The notes below the pieces were generated by a model that was given only the letters and a program-made list of their open reading frames with translations, did not search any database and was not told where the DNA came from. Below, piece by piece: positions 33,173 through 41,110 of a DNA stretch of 64,000 nt. Location of the stretch: assembly GCF_004919105.1 (NCBI RefSeq), contig NZ_STGK01000002.1, positions 62,001-126,000 on the forward strand, written 5' to 3'. Position 1 is the stretch's first letter. Every line of letters begins with the position of its first letter. The position numbers and the translations under genes are program-made. Origin of the DNA: Nocardioides sp. GY 10113. Lineage in GTDB: Bacteria > Actinomycetota > Actinomycetes > Propionibacteriales > Nocardioidaceae.

Positions 33173-34486
33173 ATGACGACACTGGGCGAACGCCTGGACG
33201 AGCTGGCGGCGACCGCGCCGACCGGCCGGGACGGGGTGCCGGCGCACGAGCTGTGGGCGCGGGGCCGGCGACGGGCACGGGTACGGCGCGCCGCCGGCGC
33301 GGCGGTCGGCGCCGCCGCGGTCGCGCTGATCGCCGTCGCGCTGGCCGTCGTACCGACGACGCCGGGCGACCCGCCCCCGGCCGACGGCCGCCCGTCCGGC
33401 CCGCACCTGCCGACCGTGGTCAACGCGCCGGGTCAGTGGGCCGAGCCCGAGGAGCCGACCGGCGCCATCGCGGCGCTCGGCATGGCGTTGCGGACCGAGC
33501 CGGCGGGGATCACCGGCGGCCGGGACACGCCCTCGCTGTTCGCGGTGTCGGCGGAGAGCGGCCGCTCGTTCTGGCTGGACCTGCCCGGGGTCGACGTGAG
33601 CGCACGGCCGCTCGTCGGCTGGTTCGCGCTGTCGCCCGACGGGCGGTTCGTCGCGTGGGACCGCCGTGGCCCGGCGGGGCCCGACGAGGAGGTCGGCCCG
33701 TTGCTCGGGTGGTCCGTCATGGACACCCAGTCCCACAACCGGATCTTCGACGTCGGCGACCGCCGCTCGCGCGAGCTCGAGGAGACCGTGAACGACCTCG
33801 CGTTCTCCGCCGACTCCCGGTACCTGCTGACCAGCTACGCGTATCCCGGCGACGGGAGTCGCGACCACCGGTTCGTGGCCTGGGACTTCCGCTACGGCGG
33901 TCGGGACGTGATCGAGCGGCCCGGCCACTACTGGCTGCCGACCCTCGGCGAGGTGCCCGGGGCGGTGGCCTGGGCGCGCGGTCGCACCATCCACCTCGAC
34001 ACCGGGTTCGGCGACCCGATCGACCTCCGGATGCCGCGGGACGTCGTCGACTTCGCCATGTGGCCGGCGGCCGAGGCCCCGATGGCCTACATCGGCGACG
34101 ACGACGGCGACTGGCACCTGTACGGCGGCGCGACCTGGGACGCGGCTCGCGACCACCGGCTGCCCCTGGACGTCGAGCCGAGGGAGATCCTCGGCTGGCG
34201 CGACGCCACCCACGTCGTCGTCGGTCGCAGCGCACGCACCGTGCGGGTCGTCGACGTGACCACCGGCACGGTCGAGAAGGTGTGGATGGCTGGCCAGGGG
34301 GACGTGATCAACGCGCCCCTCCTCGCCGCCGACCTGTGGCAGCACGACCTGGTGCCGCCGCCCGCGCGGGAGGGAACCAGCGACCCGCGTCGGCCCTACC
34401 GCCTGGCCGGCGGCGCGGCCCTGGCGCTCGCTGCGCTCGGCGCGCTGGGCGCCGTCGCCCGGCGCGCGTGGAGGCGTCGTGCCTGA
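33173..34486 (+). CDS. Membrane protein, likely anti-sigma or sensor partner of the downstream sigma factor
   Basis: I do not recognise a named family for this 437-residue protein. Residues 1-45 are cytoplasmic (GERLDELAATAPTGRDGVPAHELWARGRRRARVRR), then one membrane helix near 45-62 (AAGAAVGAAAVALIAVALAVV), then a large outer region with WD40-like strands (FALSPDGRFVAWDRR, AFSADSRYLLTSYAY) and a final helix with a basic tail. This layout suits a sensor that holds a sigma factor at the membrane. GGGGGA precedes ATG 33173. It overlaps the sigma gene by 8 bp. The anti-sigma role is inferred from position and topology; no zinc-binding HxxxCxxC motif is seen. Confidence 0.6.
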   Translation: MTTLGERLDELAATAPTGRDGVPAHELWARGRRRARVRRAAGAAVGAAAVALIAVALAVVPTTPGDPPPADGRPSGPHLPTVVNAPGQWAEPEEPTGAIAALGMALRTEPAGITGGRDTPSLFAVSAESGRSFWLDLPGVDVSARPLVGWFALSPDGRFVAWDRRGPAGPDEEVGPLLGWSVMDTQSHNRIFDVGDRRSRELEETVNDLAFSADSRYLLTSYAYPGDGSRDHRFVAWDFRYGGRDVIERPGHYWLPTLGEVPGAVAWARGRTIHLDTGFGDPIDLRMPRDVVDFAMWPAAEAPMAYIGDDDGDWHLYGGATWDAARDHRLPLDVEPREILGWRDATHVVVGRSARTVRVVDVTTGTVEKVWMAGQGDVINAPLLAADLWQHDLVPPPAREGTSDPRRPYRLAGGAALALAALGALGAVARRAWRRRA

Positions 34487-34991
34487 GGCGAGCATCGCGG
34501 GCTTCGAGGAGTGGGTCGCCGCCCGGCGCGGCGCGCTGCTGCGCACGGCGTACCTGCTCACCGGGGACCCGCACGAGGCCGAGGACCTGGTCCAGGCGAC
34601 GCTGATCCGGGTCGTGCCGCGCTGGGCCCGGATCGCCGACGCCCCCGAGCCCTACGTCCGGCGGGTGCTGGTCACCACCAACGCCTCCCGGTGGCGCCGC
34701 CGCCGGTGGCGGGAGGTGCACACCGACACCGTCCCGGACCGACCGGCCGCCGCGCCGGAGACCGAGGCCGCCCTCGCCCTGCGCGCCGCGCTCCGCCAGC
34801 TCTCGGAACGGCAGCGCGCCGTGCTGGTGCTGCGCTACTACGAGGACCTCGGCGAGCGGGAGACCGCCGACCTGCTCGGGATCGGCGTGGGCACGGTCAA
34901 GTCGCACGCCCGCGACGCCCTGAAGCGGCTCCGCGTGCTCCTCCCCGGCCTGGAGCTGGAAGCGCGGGTGGGGCCCCGGGCCGCCGAGTGA
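34479..34991 (+). CDS. SigE-family (ECF) RNA polymerase sigma factor
   Basis: The 170-residue protein has sigma-70 region 2 (FEEWVAARRGALLRTAYLLTGDPHEAEDLVQATLIRV, key DPHEAEDLVQ) and region 4 (LSERQRAVLVLRYYEDLGERETADLLGIGVGTVKSHARDALKRL, key GTVKSHA), with no region 3. That is the SigE/actinobacterial ECF arrangement. GTG 34479 lies inside the end of the preceding gene. In most loci the sigma gene comes first and the anti-sigma second; here the order is reversed. Target promoters cannot be inferred. Confidence 0.9.
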   Translation: MPEASIAGFEEWVAARRGALLRTAYLLTGDPHEAEDLVQATLIRVVPRWARIADAPEPYVRRVLVTTNASRWRRRRWREVHTDTVPDRPAAAPETEAALALRAALRQLSERQRAVLVLRYYEDLGERETADLLGIGVGTVKSHARDALKRLRVLLPGLELEARVGPRAAE

Positions 34992-35009
34992 GCGCGCGTC
35001 CCGACGTCG

Positions 35010-35471
35010 TCAGGCCCGACGCGCCGCCTCCTGCCTGCGCGCCTTGGCCCGGCGCCGCCGGATCGTCGCCGGCGCGGTGAGCACGAGCGCCAGCGCCACG
35101 CCGATCACCGCGCCCAGGCCGTTGGCGAGCAGGTCACGGTCGTCGGGCACGCGGCCCGGGATCTGCGTCTGCAGCGACTCGATGCCGGCGGTCATCGCGA
35201 AGGACACGGCGATCGCCAGCCACCAGCCGCCGGCACCGAAGAGCAGCAGCAGGAAGACGCCGATCGGCACGAACATCGCGATGTTGGCGCCGAACTCGAG
35301 CTCGGCGTACCCGATCGGTTCGGCGTAGCCGCGCCGGTGCAGCGCGTCCAGCACCCGCAGCGCGAGGTCGGTGGTGCCCGCGTGGTTCGACTGCGGGGTG
35401 AGCGTCAGCCAGGCGACGAAGACCAGGTAGGCGCCCGTGACCAGGCTGAGGAACGGGTGGCGGTGGAGCAT
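35010..35471 (-). CDS. VanZ family membrane protein
   Basis: The 153-residue protein has four membrane helices with the VanZ-type central segment NIAMFVPIGVFLLLL and the later IESLQTQIPGRVPDDRDLLANGLGAVIG (key ESLQ and RxPDxxDLxxNxxG). The C-terminus is strongly basic (RRRRAKARRQEAARR). VanZ relatives give low teicoplanin resistance in enterococci; in actinobacteria the role is unknown. It converges with the sigma-factor gene, 18 bp apart. Confidence 0.85.
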   Translation of the reverse strand: MLHRHPFLSLVTGAYLVFVAWLTLTPQSNHAGTTDLALRVLDALHRRGYAEPIGYAELEFGANIAMFVPIGVFLLLLFGAGGWWLAIAVSFAMTAGIESLQTQIPGRVPDDRDLLANGLGAVIGVALALVLTAPATIRRRRAKARRQEAARRA

Positions 35472-35529
35472 CGGACCAGTGTGCCTGGGCGCCCGTGAGA
35501 CGGCACCGGCGGACTGCGGGCCCGCGCGG

Positions 35530-35892
35530 TCAGGGCTGGCGCAGGGGGCGCACCAGGCGGACGCTCATGTGGAACGTCTTGGACGAGGCGCCCTCGATCA
35601 CCACCAGGAAGCCGTCGGGACCGTCGCCGAACACCTCCCGCCGCCGCGGGTTCCACGGGTCGGGCGGGTCGAACTCCCACGCGGCGCCGAGCGCCACCGA
35701 CAACGCCTCGTCCCGGTCCTGGAACGTGCGGCGCCCGAACTGCAGCTTCGTCGGCGGCTTGGCGTCGCCCGGGCCGGTGAACTCGATGACGACCCGCCAC
35801 GGTCCGTCGGCACCCGGCTGCCCGACGACCGGCTCGCCCGCGCGCCGCGGCGCCGGCGCCCTGCCGTCCGGGTCGTAGATCTCGTACCCCAT
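35530..35892 (-). CDS. Hypothetical protein, 120 residues
   Basis: I do not recognise this protein. It is soluble, starts MGYEIYDPDGR, and is rich in Gly, Pro and charged residues, with two strand-like cores (WRVVIEFTGPGDA and FLVVIEGASSKTFHMSVRLV). GAGGGGGGCGAC precedes ATG 35892. It lies 27 bp after hisF in map order, transcribed on the same strand but upstream of nothing obvious. GC-biased third positions support real coding. Confidence 0.6.
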   Translation of the reverse strand: MGYEIYDPDGRAPAPRRAGEPVVGQPGADGPWRVVIEFTGPGDAKPPTKLQFGRRTFQDRDEALSVALGAAWEFDPPDPWNPRRREVFGDGPDGFLVVIEGASSKTFHMSVRLVRPLRQP

Positions 35893-35919
35893 GTCGCCCC
35901 CCTCGAGCTCGAGCGCGCG

Positions 35920-36690
35920 TCAGCGCACCGGCAGACCGGCGCCGCGCAGCGCGTCCTTGACCTCGCCGATCCGCAGCGTGCCGAAGTGGAAGACCGTCGC
36001 CGCCAGGACGGCGTCGGCGCCCGCCTCGACCGCGGGCGCGAAGTGCTCCACCGCACCGGCGCCGCCGGAGGCGATGACCGGGATCGACACCTCCGCGCGA
36101 ACCGCGCGGATCAGCTCCAGGTCGAAGCCGTCGGTGGTGCCGTCGGCGTCCATCGCGTTGAGCAGGATCTCCCCGGCGCCGAGCTCGGTGGCGCGCACCG
36201 CCCACTCCAACGCGTCCAGGCCGGCCGAGGTGCGACCGCCGTGGGTGGTCACCTCGAAGCCGGAGTCGGTGCGGGTCTCCCCCTGCACCCGCCGGGCGTC
36301 GACGGAGAGGACCAGCACCTGGTTGCCGAAGCGGTCGGCGATCTCGGCGATCAGCTCGGGCCGGTCGATGGCGGCGGTGTTGACCGCGATCTTGTCGGCC
36401 CCGGCGCGCAGCATCCGGTCCACGTCGTCGACCGAGCGGATGCCGCCGCCGACGGTGAGCGGGATGAAGACCTGCTCGGCGGTGGCCGAGACGATCTCCA
36501 GCGTCGTCGCCCGGCCCTCGTGGGAGGCGGAGATGTCGAGGAAGGTCAGCTCGTCGGCGCCCTCGGCGTCGTAGGTGCGGGCGAGCTCGACCGGGTCACC
36601 GGCGTCGCGCAGCGACTTGAAGTTGATCCCCTTGACGACGCGACCGGCGTCGACGTCGAGGCACGGGATCACCCGGACCGCGAGGCTCAT
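35920..36690 (-). CDS. hisF: Imidazole glycerol phosphate synthase, cyclase subunit
   Basis: The 256-residue TIM barrel closes the imidazole ring using ammonia from HisH. Catalytic Asp12 lies in [14 protein letters not shown] and the second Asp (about 131) in LVLSVDARR. Phosphate-binding loops VGGGIRS and [10 protein letters not shown] are present. ATG 36690 forms an ATGA overlap with the priA stop. Its partner hisH is 10 kb away at 47666-48310. Confidence 0.95.
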   Translation of the reverse strand: MSLAVRVIPCLDVDAGRVVKGINFKSLRDAGDPVELARTYDAEGADELTFLDISASHEGRATTLEIVSATAEQVFIPLTVGGGIRSVDDVDRMLRAGADKIAVNTAAIDRPELIAEIADRFGNQVLVLSVDARRVQGETRTDSGFEVTTHGGRTSAGLDALEWAVRATELGAGEILLNAMDADGTTDGFDLELIRAVRAEVSIPVIASGGAGAVEHFAPAVEAGADAVLAATVFHFGTLRIGEVKDALRGAGLPVR

Positions 36691-37442
36691 GCGCCGGCCC
36701 GCCCGGCCCGGTCCGCGGGGAGGGTGAGCGCAAGCGCGTCCTCGAGGGTGAACTGGCCGGTGTAGAGGGCCGTACCGGCGATGGCGCCCTCGACGCCGAT
36801 CCCCACCAGGTCCATCAGCGCGCGGATGTCGTCGAGCGTGGTCACCCCGCCGGACGCCACCAGCGGCCGGTCGGTGGCGGCGGCGACGTCGCGCAGCAGC
36901 TGCAGGTTCGGGCCGGCGAGCATGCCGTCCTTGTTCACGTCGGTGACCACGTAGCGCGCGCAGCCCTCGGCGTCGAGCCGGGCCAGCGTCTCGTAGAGGT
37001 CGCCGCCGTCGCGGGTCCAGCCGCGCGCGGCCAGGGTCCGGCCGCGGACGTCGAGGCCGACCGCGACCCGGTCGCCGTACGTCGCGATCGCCTTCGCGCA
37101 CCACTCGGGCTGCTCCAGGGCGGCGGTGCCGATGTTGACCCGGCGGCAGCCGGTGGCCATCGCCGCCTCGAGCGACTCGTCGTCGCGGATGCCGCCGCTC
37201 ATCTCGACCTTGATGTCGAGCCGGCCCACGATCTCGGCCTGCAGCTCGCGGTTGTCGCCGTGCCCGAAGGCCGCGTCGAGGTCGACGAGGTGGATCCACT
37301 CCGCCCCGGCCTCCTGCCAGCGCAGCGCCGCCTCGATCGGGTCGCCGAAGGTCTTCTCCGACCCGTCGACGCCCTGCACCAGCTGGACGGCCTGGCCGCC
37401 CTTGATGTCGACGGCCGGCAGCAGCTCCAGGTAGTCACCCAT
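36687..37442 (-). CDS. priA: Bifunctional phosphoribosyl isomerase PriA (HisA/TrpF)
   Basis: The 251-residue TIM barrel isomerises ProFAR for histidine and, in actinobacteria lacking trpF, phosphoribosylanthranilate for tryptophan. Catalytic Asp residues lie near 12 ([15 protein letters not shown] region, key AVDIKGG) and about 175 ([10 protein letters not shown]). The trpCBA unit at 22721-25577 has no trpF, which fits dual use. ATG 37442 is chosen because TAGGGT ends 7 bases before it; an upstream frame to 37475 would cross that box. The gene is coupled to hisF. Confidence 0.93.
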   Translation of the reverse strand: MGDYLELLPAVDIKGGQAVQLVQGVDGSEKTFGDPIEAALRWQEAGAEWIHLVDLDAAFGHGDNRELQAEIVGRLDIKVEMSGGIRDDESLEAAMATGCRRVNIGTAALEQPEWCAKAIATYGDRVAVGLDVRGRTLAARGWTRDGGDLYETLARLDAEGCARYVVTDVNKDGMLAGPNLQLLRDVAAATDRPLVASGGVTTLDDIRALMDLVGIGVEGAIAGTALYTGQFTLEDALALTLPADRAGRAGA

Positions 37443-37449
37443 GACCACG

Positions 37450-37455
37450 ACCCTA
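37450..37455 (-). promoter_or_regulatory. Probable -10 box (TAGGGT) for priA-hisF, leaderless
   Basis: Minus-strand TAGGGT is followed by 7 bases and ATG 37442. It gives priA-hisF its own promoter, separate from hisDCBH. Confidence 0.5.
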
Positions 37456-37473
37456 GGAGTCGCCGACCTCGGC

Positions 37474-37509
37474 ACCTGCGGCGTCCCGCTTCCGCGAGAC
37501 GCCGCAGGT
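37474..37509 (-). terminator. Hairpin after the peptide ABC operon
   Basis: A perfect 12-bp stem (37474-37485 with 37498-37509) and 12-base loop lies 25 bases past the last ATPase gene and before the priA promoter. A second small inverted repeat, AGGTCC/GGACCT, overlaps its right arm. Confidence 0.6.
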
Positions 37510-37534
37510 CCGTCCGCCCGGACCTGTCGGGGTG

Positions 37535-38320
37535 TCAGGTCCTGGCGGCGGGGAGCTGCGGACCGCCCAGCTGGGGGACGGCGGCCCGCAGCCGCTCGGT
37601 GTAGGGGTGGGCGGGTCGCGTCAGCAGCTCCCGCGTCGGTCCCCTCTCCACGACCCGGCCGGCCTGCATCACCATCGACTCGGCGCAGAGCCGGTCGACG
37701 ACGGCCAGGTCGTGGGTGATCAGCAGCATGGCCAGGCCGTGCTCGTGGCGCAGCCTCTCGAGCAGCTCGAGGATCCGCGCCTGGACGGTGACGTCCAGCG
37801 CGCTGGTGGGCTCGTCGAGGACCAGCAGCCGCGGCTCCACCGCCAGCGCGCGGGCGATGCCCACCCGCTGCCGCTGCCCGCCCGAGAGCTCGTGCGGGCG
37901 ACGCCCCTCGATGCCCGGGAGCGTCCGCGGGTCCAGCCCGACGTCGGCGAGCAGCTCACGGACCCGGGCGGCGCGGGCGCGCCGGCTGCCGCGCATCCCC
38001 TCGGCCACCGAGGCTGCGACCGTCATCCGCGGGTCCAACGTCTCCACGCCGTCCTGGAAGACCGGCTGCACGGTGCTGCGGTAGATCCGCCGCTCGGCAC
38101 GGGAGAGCCCGGCCAGCGACGAGCCGCGGAACCAGACGGTCCCCCCGGCGGCGGGGAGCAGCCCGAGCAGCGCCCGCGCGAGGGTGGACTTGCCGGAGCC
38201 GCTCTCCCCCACCACGCCGAGGGTGTCGCCCTCGCGCAGGGTGAGGTCGACGTCGTGGACGACCGTGGTCCGCCCGTAGGCCAGGCAGAGGCCGGACGCC
38301 TCCAGCAGCGGCTCGCTCAC
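37535..38320 (-). CDS. Dipeptide/oligopeptide-type ABC transporter, ATP-binding protein (DppF-like)
   Basis: The 261-residue ATPase has Walker [11 protein letters not shown]-loop [14 protein letters not shown], signature LSGGQRQR, Walker [13 protein letters not shown] and the switch His in LITHDLAVV. The Fe-S-type C-terminal Cys cluster of many DppD/F proteins is reduced, with only the [13 protein letters not shown] segment conserved. GTG 38320 overlaps the previous stop by 4 bp. It is the last gene of a five-gene importer. Confidence 0.9.
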   Translation of the reverse strand: MSEPLLEASGLCLAYGRTTVVHDVDLTLREGDTLGVVGESGSGKSTLARALLGLLPAAGGTVWFRGSSLAGLSRAERRIYRSTVQPVFQDGVETLDPRMTVAASVAEGMRGSRRARAARVRELLADVGLDPRTLPGIEGRRPHELSGGQRQRVGIARALAVEPRLLVLDEPTSALDVTVQARILELLERLRHEHGLAMLLITHDLAVVDRLCAESMVMQAGRVVERGPTRELLTRPAHPYTERLRAAVPQLGGPQLPAART

Positions 38321-39150
38321 CGGTCTCCTCCGATCGTCGGCACCGCGGCCACCAGCTCGCGGGTGTAGGCGCAGGTGGAGCGGCGCAGCACGTGGTCGAC
38401 GTCGCCCTCGTCGACGACCGCGCCGTCCTTCATCACCACGATCCGGTCGGCGACGGTGGAGACCAGCGCCAGGTCGTGCGAGACCAGTACGACGGCCACG
38501 CCGCGCTCGGCGCGCAGCCGCTGCAGCACGCCGATCACCTCGGCCTGCACGGTGACGTCCAGGGCGCTGGTGGGCTCGTCGGCGGCGATCACGCCGGCCT
38601 CCAGCGCCACCGCGAGCGCGATCGCGAACCGCTGGGCCTGGCCGCCGGAGACCTGGTGGGGGTAGCGGTTCAGCACCTCGGCGTCGAGCTGGACGCCGTC
38701 GAGCGCCGCCGCGATCCGGGCCTTCGCCGCGGCGCCGGTGACCCCGTGCCGCTTGAGCACGCGACGGATCAGGGTGCCCAGCCGCATGGTCGGGTTGAGC
38801 GAGCCCTGCGGGCTCTGCATCACCATCGCCACCCGCGAGCCGCGGATCGCCCGCAGCCGGCGCTCGGGGGCGCTCAGCACGTCGAGGCCGTCGACGGTGA
38901 CGCTGCCGGTGGTCTCGGCGCCGGTGCCCGCGAGCAGCCCGGTCATCGCCTGGAGCAGGGTCGACTTGCCCGAGCCGCTCTCGCCCACCACGGCGACGCA
39001 CTCGCCGGCGCGCACGTCGAGCCGCTCCATCGAGGAGACCCGCCGTCCGGCGTACGAGACGACGAGGTCGCGGACCTCCACGATCGGTGCGAGCTCGCCG
39101 TTCGGCCCGATGCTGGTGGCCGGGGTCGCGGGTCCGGTCGGTGCGGTCAT
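38317..39150 (-). CDS. Dipeptide/oligopeptide-type ABC transporter, ATP-binding protein (DppD-like)
   Basis: The 277-residue ATPase shows Walker [11 protein letters not shown]-loop VMQSPQGSLNPTM, signature VSGGQAQR, Walker [13 protein letters not shown] and switch LVSHDLALV. The N-terminus has about 20 extra Thr/Pro/Gly residues. ATG 39150 overlaps the permease stop as ATGA. Together with the next ATPase it forms the heterodimeric motor of the importer. Confidence 0.9.
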   Translation of the reverse strand: MTAPTGPATPATSIGPNGELAPIVEVRDLVVSYAGRRVSSMERLDVRAGECVAVVGESGSGKSTLLQAMTGLLAGTGAETTGSVTVDGLDVLSAPERRLRAIRGSRVAMVMQSPQGSLNPTMRLGTLIRRVLKRHGVTGAAAKARIAAALDGVQLDAEVLNRYPHQVSGGQAQRFAIALAVALEAGVIAADEPTSALDVTVQAEVIGVLQRLRAERGVAVVLVSHDLALVSTVADRIVVMKDGAVVDEGDVDHVLRRSTCAYTRELVAAVPTIGGDR

Positions 39151-40094
39151 CGGACACCTCGCCTCGGGTCGAGCGCGTCCCGCAGTCCCTCGCCCAGGAC
39201 GTTGAAGCAGAAGGCGGTCACCAGGATCGCCAGGCCCGGGAAGGCGGCGACCCACCAGGCGGTGCTGAACAGCGACTGGCCCTGCTGGACCATCAGGCCC
39301 CACTCCGCCGCCGGCTCCTGGGCGCCGAGGCCCAGGTAGGACAGCGAGGCGGCGGTCAGGATCACGCCGCCGGCGTCCAGCGAGAGCTGGACCAGCACCG
39401 GGGTCAGCGAGTTCGGCAGCACGTGGCGCCACACGATCCGGGCCCGGGAGACGCCGAGGCAGCGGGCGGCGTCGACGTAGGCGCGACCGCGGATGCCCGC
39501 GGCGGTGGCGGCCGCGAGCCGCGTGTACCAGGGCCACCAGGTGAGCGCGATGGCGAGGATCGCGGTGCTCACGCTCGGGCCCAGCAGCAGCGCCAGCACC
39601 GCGGAGAGCAGCAGCGCGGGGAAGGCCAGGAAGACGTCGGTGACCCGCATGATCACGTCGCGCAGCCAGCCGCCGGCGTAGCCGGCCACGACGCCGAGCG
39701 AGACGCCGACCACGGCGGCGATCGCCAGCACCGCGGCGGCGATGCTCAGCGAGGTCCGGGCGCCGTACAGGACGCGGCTGAGCACGTCGCGGCCGACCCG
39801 GTCGGTGCCGAGGAGGTGGTCCCCACCGGGCGCCTGGAGCGCCTCCAGCGGGTGGGTCGCCGTACGGCCGTCGGCGGGGTACGGCGCGAGCCAGGGCGCG
39901 AGCAGCGCGGCCGCGACGATCAGCAGCAGGACCACGGCGCCGATCAGGGCGAGCCGGTCGCTGCCGACCAAGGCGGCGACGGGACGGCTCCACCGGCCGC
40001 GGTAGGCGGGCGCCCCCGGGGTGTCCGGGGCGTCCGGGGCGGCCGGCGCGGTGGCGGGCGCGCCGTCGCGCTCGCGGGGAGGAAGCAGGCTCAT
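39147..40094 (-). CDS. Dipeptide/oligopeptide-type ABC transporter, permease (DppC-like)
   Basis: The 315-residue membrane protein carries an N-terminal Ala/Pro-rich tail, a first helix near 50-70, and the DppC landmark HLLGTDRVGRDVLSRVLYGARTSL (key GTDxxGRDxLSR). The coupling loop is DAARCLGVSRARIVWRHVLPN (key AARxxG). There are about six helices. ATG 40094 overlaps the dppB-like stop as ATGA. Confidence 0.92.
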   Translation of the reverse strand: MSLLPPRERDGAPATAPAAPDAPDTPGAPAYRGRWSRPVAALVGSDRLALIGAVVLLLIVAAALLAPWLAPYPADGRTATHPLEALQAPGGDHLLGTDRVGRDVLSRVLYGARTSLSIAAAVLAIAAVVGVSLGVVAGYAGGWLRDVIMRVTDVFLAFPALLLSAVLALLLGPSVSTAILAIALTWWPWYTRLAAATAAGIRGRAYVDAARCLGVSRARIVWRHVLPNSLTPVLVQLSLDAGGVILTAASLSYLGLGAQEPAAEWGLMVQQGQSLFSTAWWVAAFPGLAILVTAFCFNVLGEGLRDALDPRRGVR

Positions 40095-41107
40095 GCGGCA
40101 CGCACCCGGGGGTCGACGAGGGCCTGGAGGAGGTCGACGAGCAGGTTGAGCACCACGTAGACCAGGGCGACCACCAGCGTGACGCCGGCGATCGCCGGGG
40201 CGTCGACGGACCGGATCGCGGCGGCGGTGTAGCTGCCCATGCCCGGCCAGTTGAAGATCGCCTCCACCAGGAAGCTGTTCACCAGCGCGTAGGCGAAGAC
40301 CAGCGCCAGCAGGGAGAGGACCGGCCCGATCGCCGGTCGCAGGGAGAAGCGGACCAGCACGGCCAGCCGCCCGAAGCCCATCGCCCGCTCCATCCGGGCG
40401 TGGTCCTGGGTGGACTCCTCGATCAGCGCGGCGCGGGTCATCTGCGCGACCGCGCCGATCGGGTACGCCGCCAGCACGACGGCCGGGAGCACCAGGTGGT
40501 GCAGGGTGCTGAGCAGGATCGGCCAGTTGCCGGTGATCAGCGCGTCGACGACCGTGAGGTTGGTGTAGACGGTCAGCGGGCTGCTCTGGTCCAGCGCCCT
40601 GTCGTACTCGCTGGCCGTCGGGAACCAGCCGAGCCGGGTGGCGAAGGTGAGCTGCACGAGCAGCCCGAGCAGGAAGACCGGGAACGAGACCAGCAGTACC
40701 GAGGAGAGCCGCACCGAGGTGTCCACCGGGCCCCGCTTGTAGCGGGCGGCCAGCACGCCGAGCGGGATCCCGACGAGGACCGCCAGCACCATCGAGGCGC
40801 CGACCAGCTCCAGCGACGCCGGCAGGGCGCGACCGAGGTCGCTGGTCACCGGCTGCCGGGTGGACAGGCTGACCCCGAGGTCACCCTGGAGCAGGCCCTG
40901 CAGGTAGTGCCACAGCTGCACCGGGAGCGGCTGGTCGAGTCCCAGCCGCTCCCGGGCAGCCTCGAGCTGCGCCTCGCTGGCCCGAGCACCCTCTGCGCTG
41001 ACCGCGGCGTCCCCGGGGATCTTGCGGGCGATCAGGAACGAGATGACCACCACGCCCAGGACCACGAGGGCGGCCTGGGCGAGACGGCGCAGAAGGTAGC
41101 GGGGCAT
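40091..41107 (-). CDS. Dipeptide/oligopeptide-type ABC transporter, permease (DppB-like)
   Basis: The 338-residue permease opens MPRYLLRRLAQAALVVLGVVVISF, the usual DppB first helix, then the periplasmic LGLDQPLPVQLWHYLQGLLQGDLG (key GLDxPLPxQ and GDLG) and six helices in all. The coupling loop DHARMERAMGFG precedes the last two helices. It begins 3 bp after the receptor gene's stop. It pairs with the DppC-like protein. Confidence 0.92.
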   Translation of the reverse strand: MPRYLLRRLAQAALVVLGVVVISFLIARKIPGDAAVSAEGARASEAQLEAARERLGLDQPLPVQLWHYLQGLLQGDLGVSLSTRQPVTSDLGRALPASLELVGASMVLAVLVGIPLGVLAARYKRGPVDTSVRLSSVLLVSFPVFLLGLLVQLTFATRLGWFPTASEYDRALDQSSPLTVYTNLTVVDALITGNWPILLSTLHHLVLPAVVLAAYPIGAVAQMTRAALIEESTQDHARMERAMGFGRLAVLVRFSLRPAIGPVLSLLALVFAYALVNSFLVEAIFNWPGMGSYTAAAIRSVDAPAIAGVTLVVALVYVVLNLLVDLLQALVDPRVRAA

Positions 41108-41110
41108 CGA

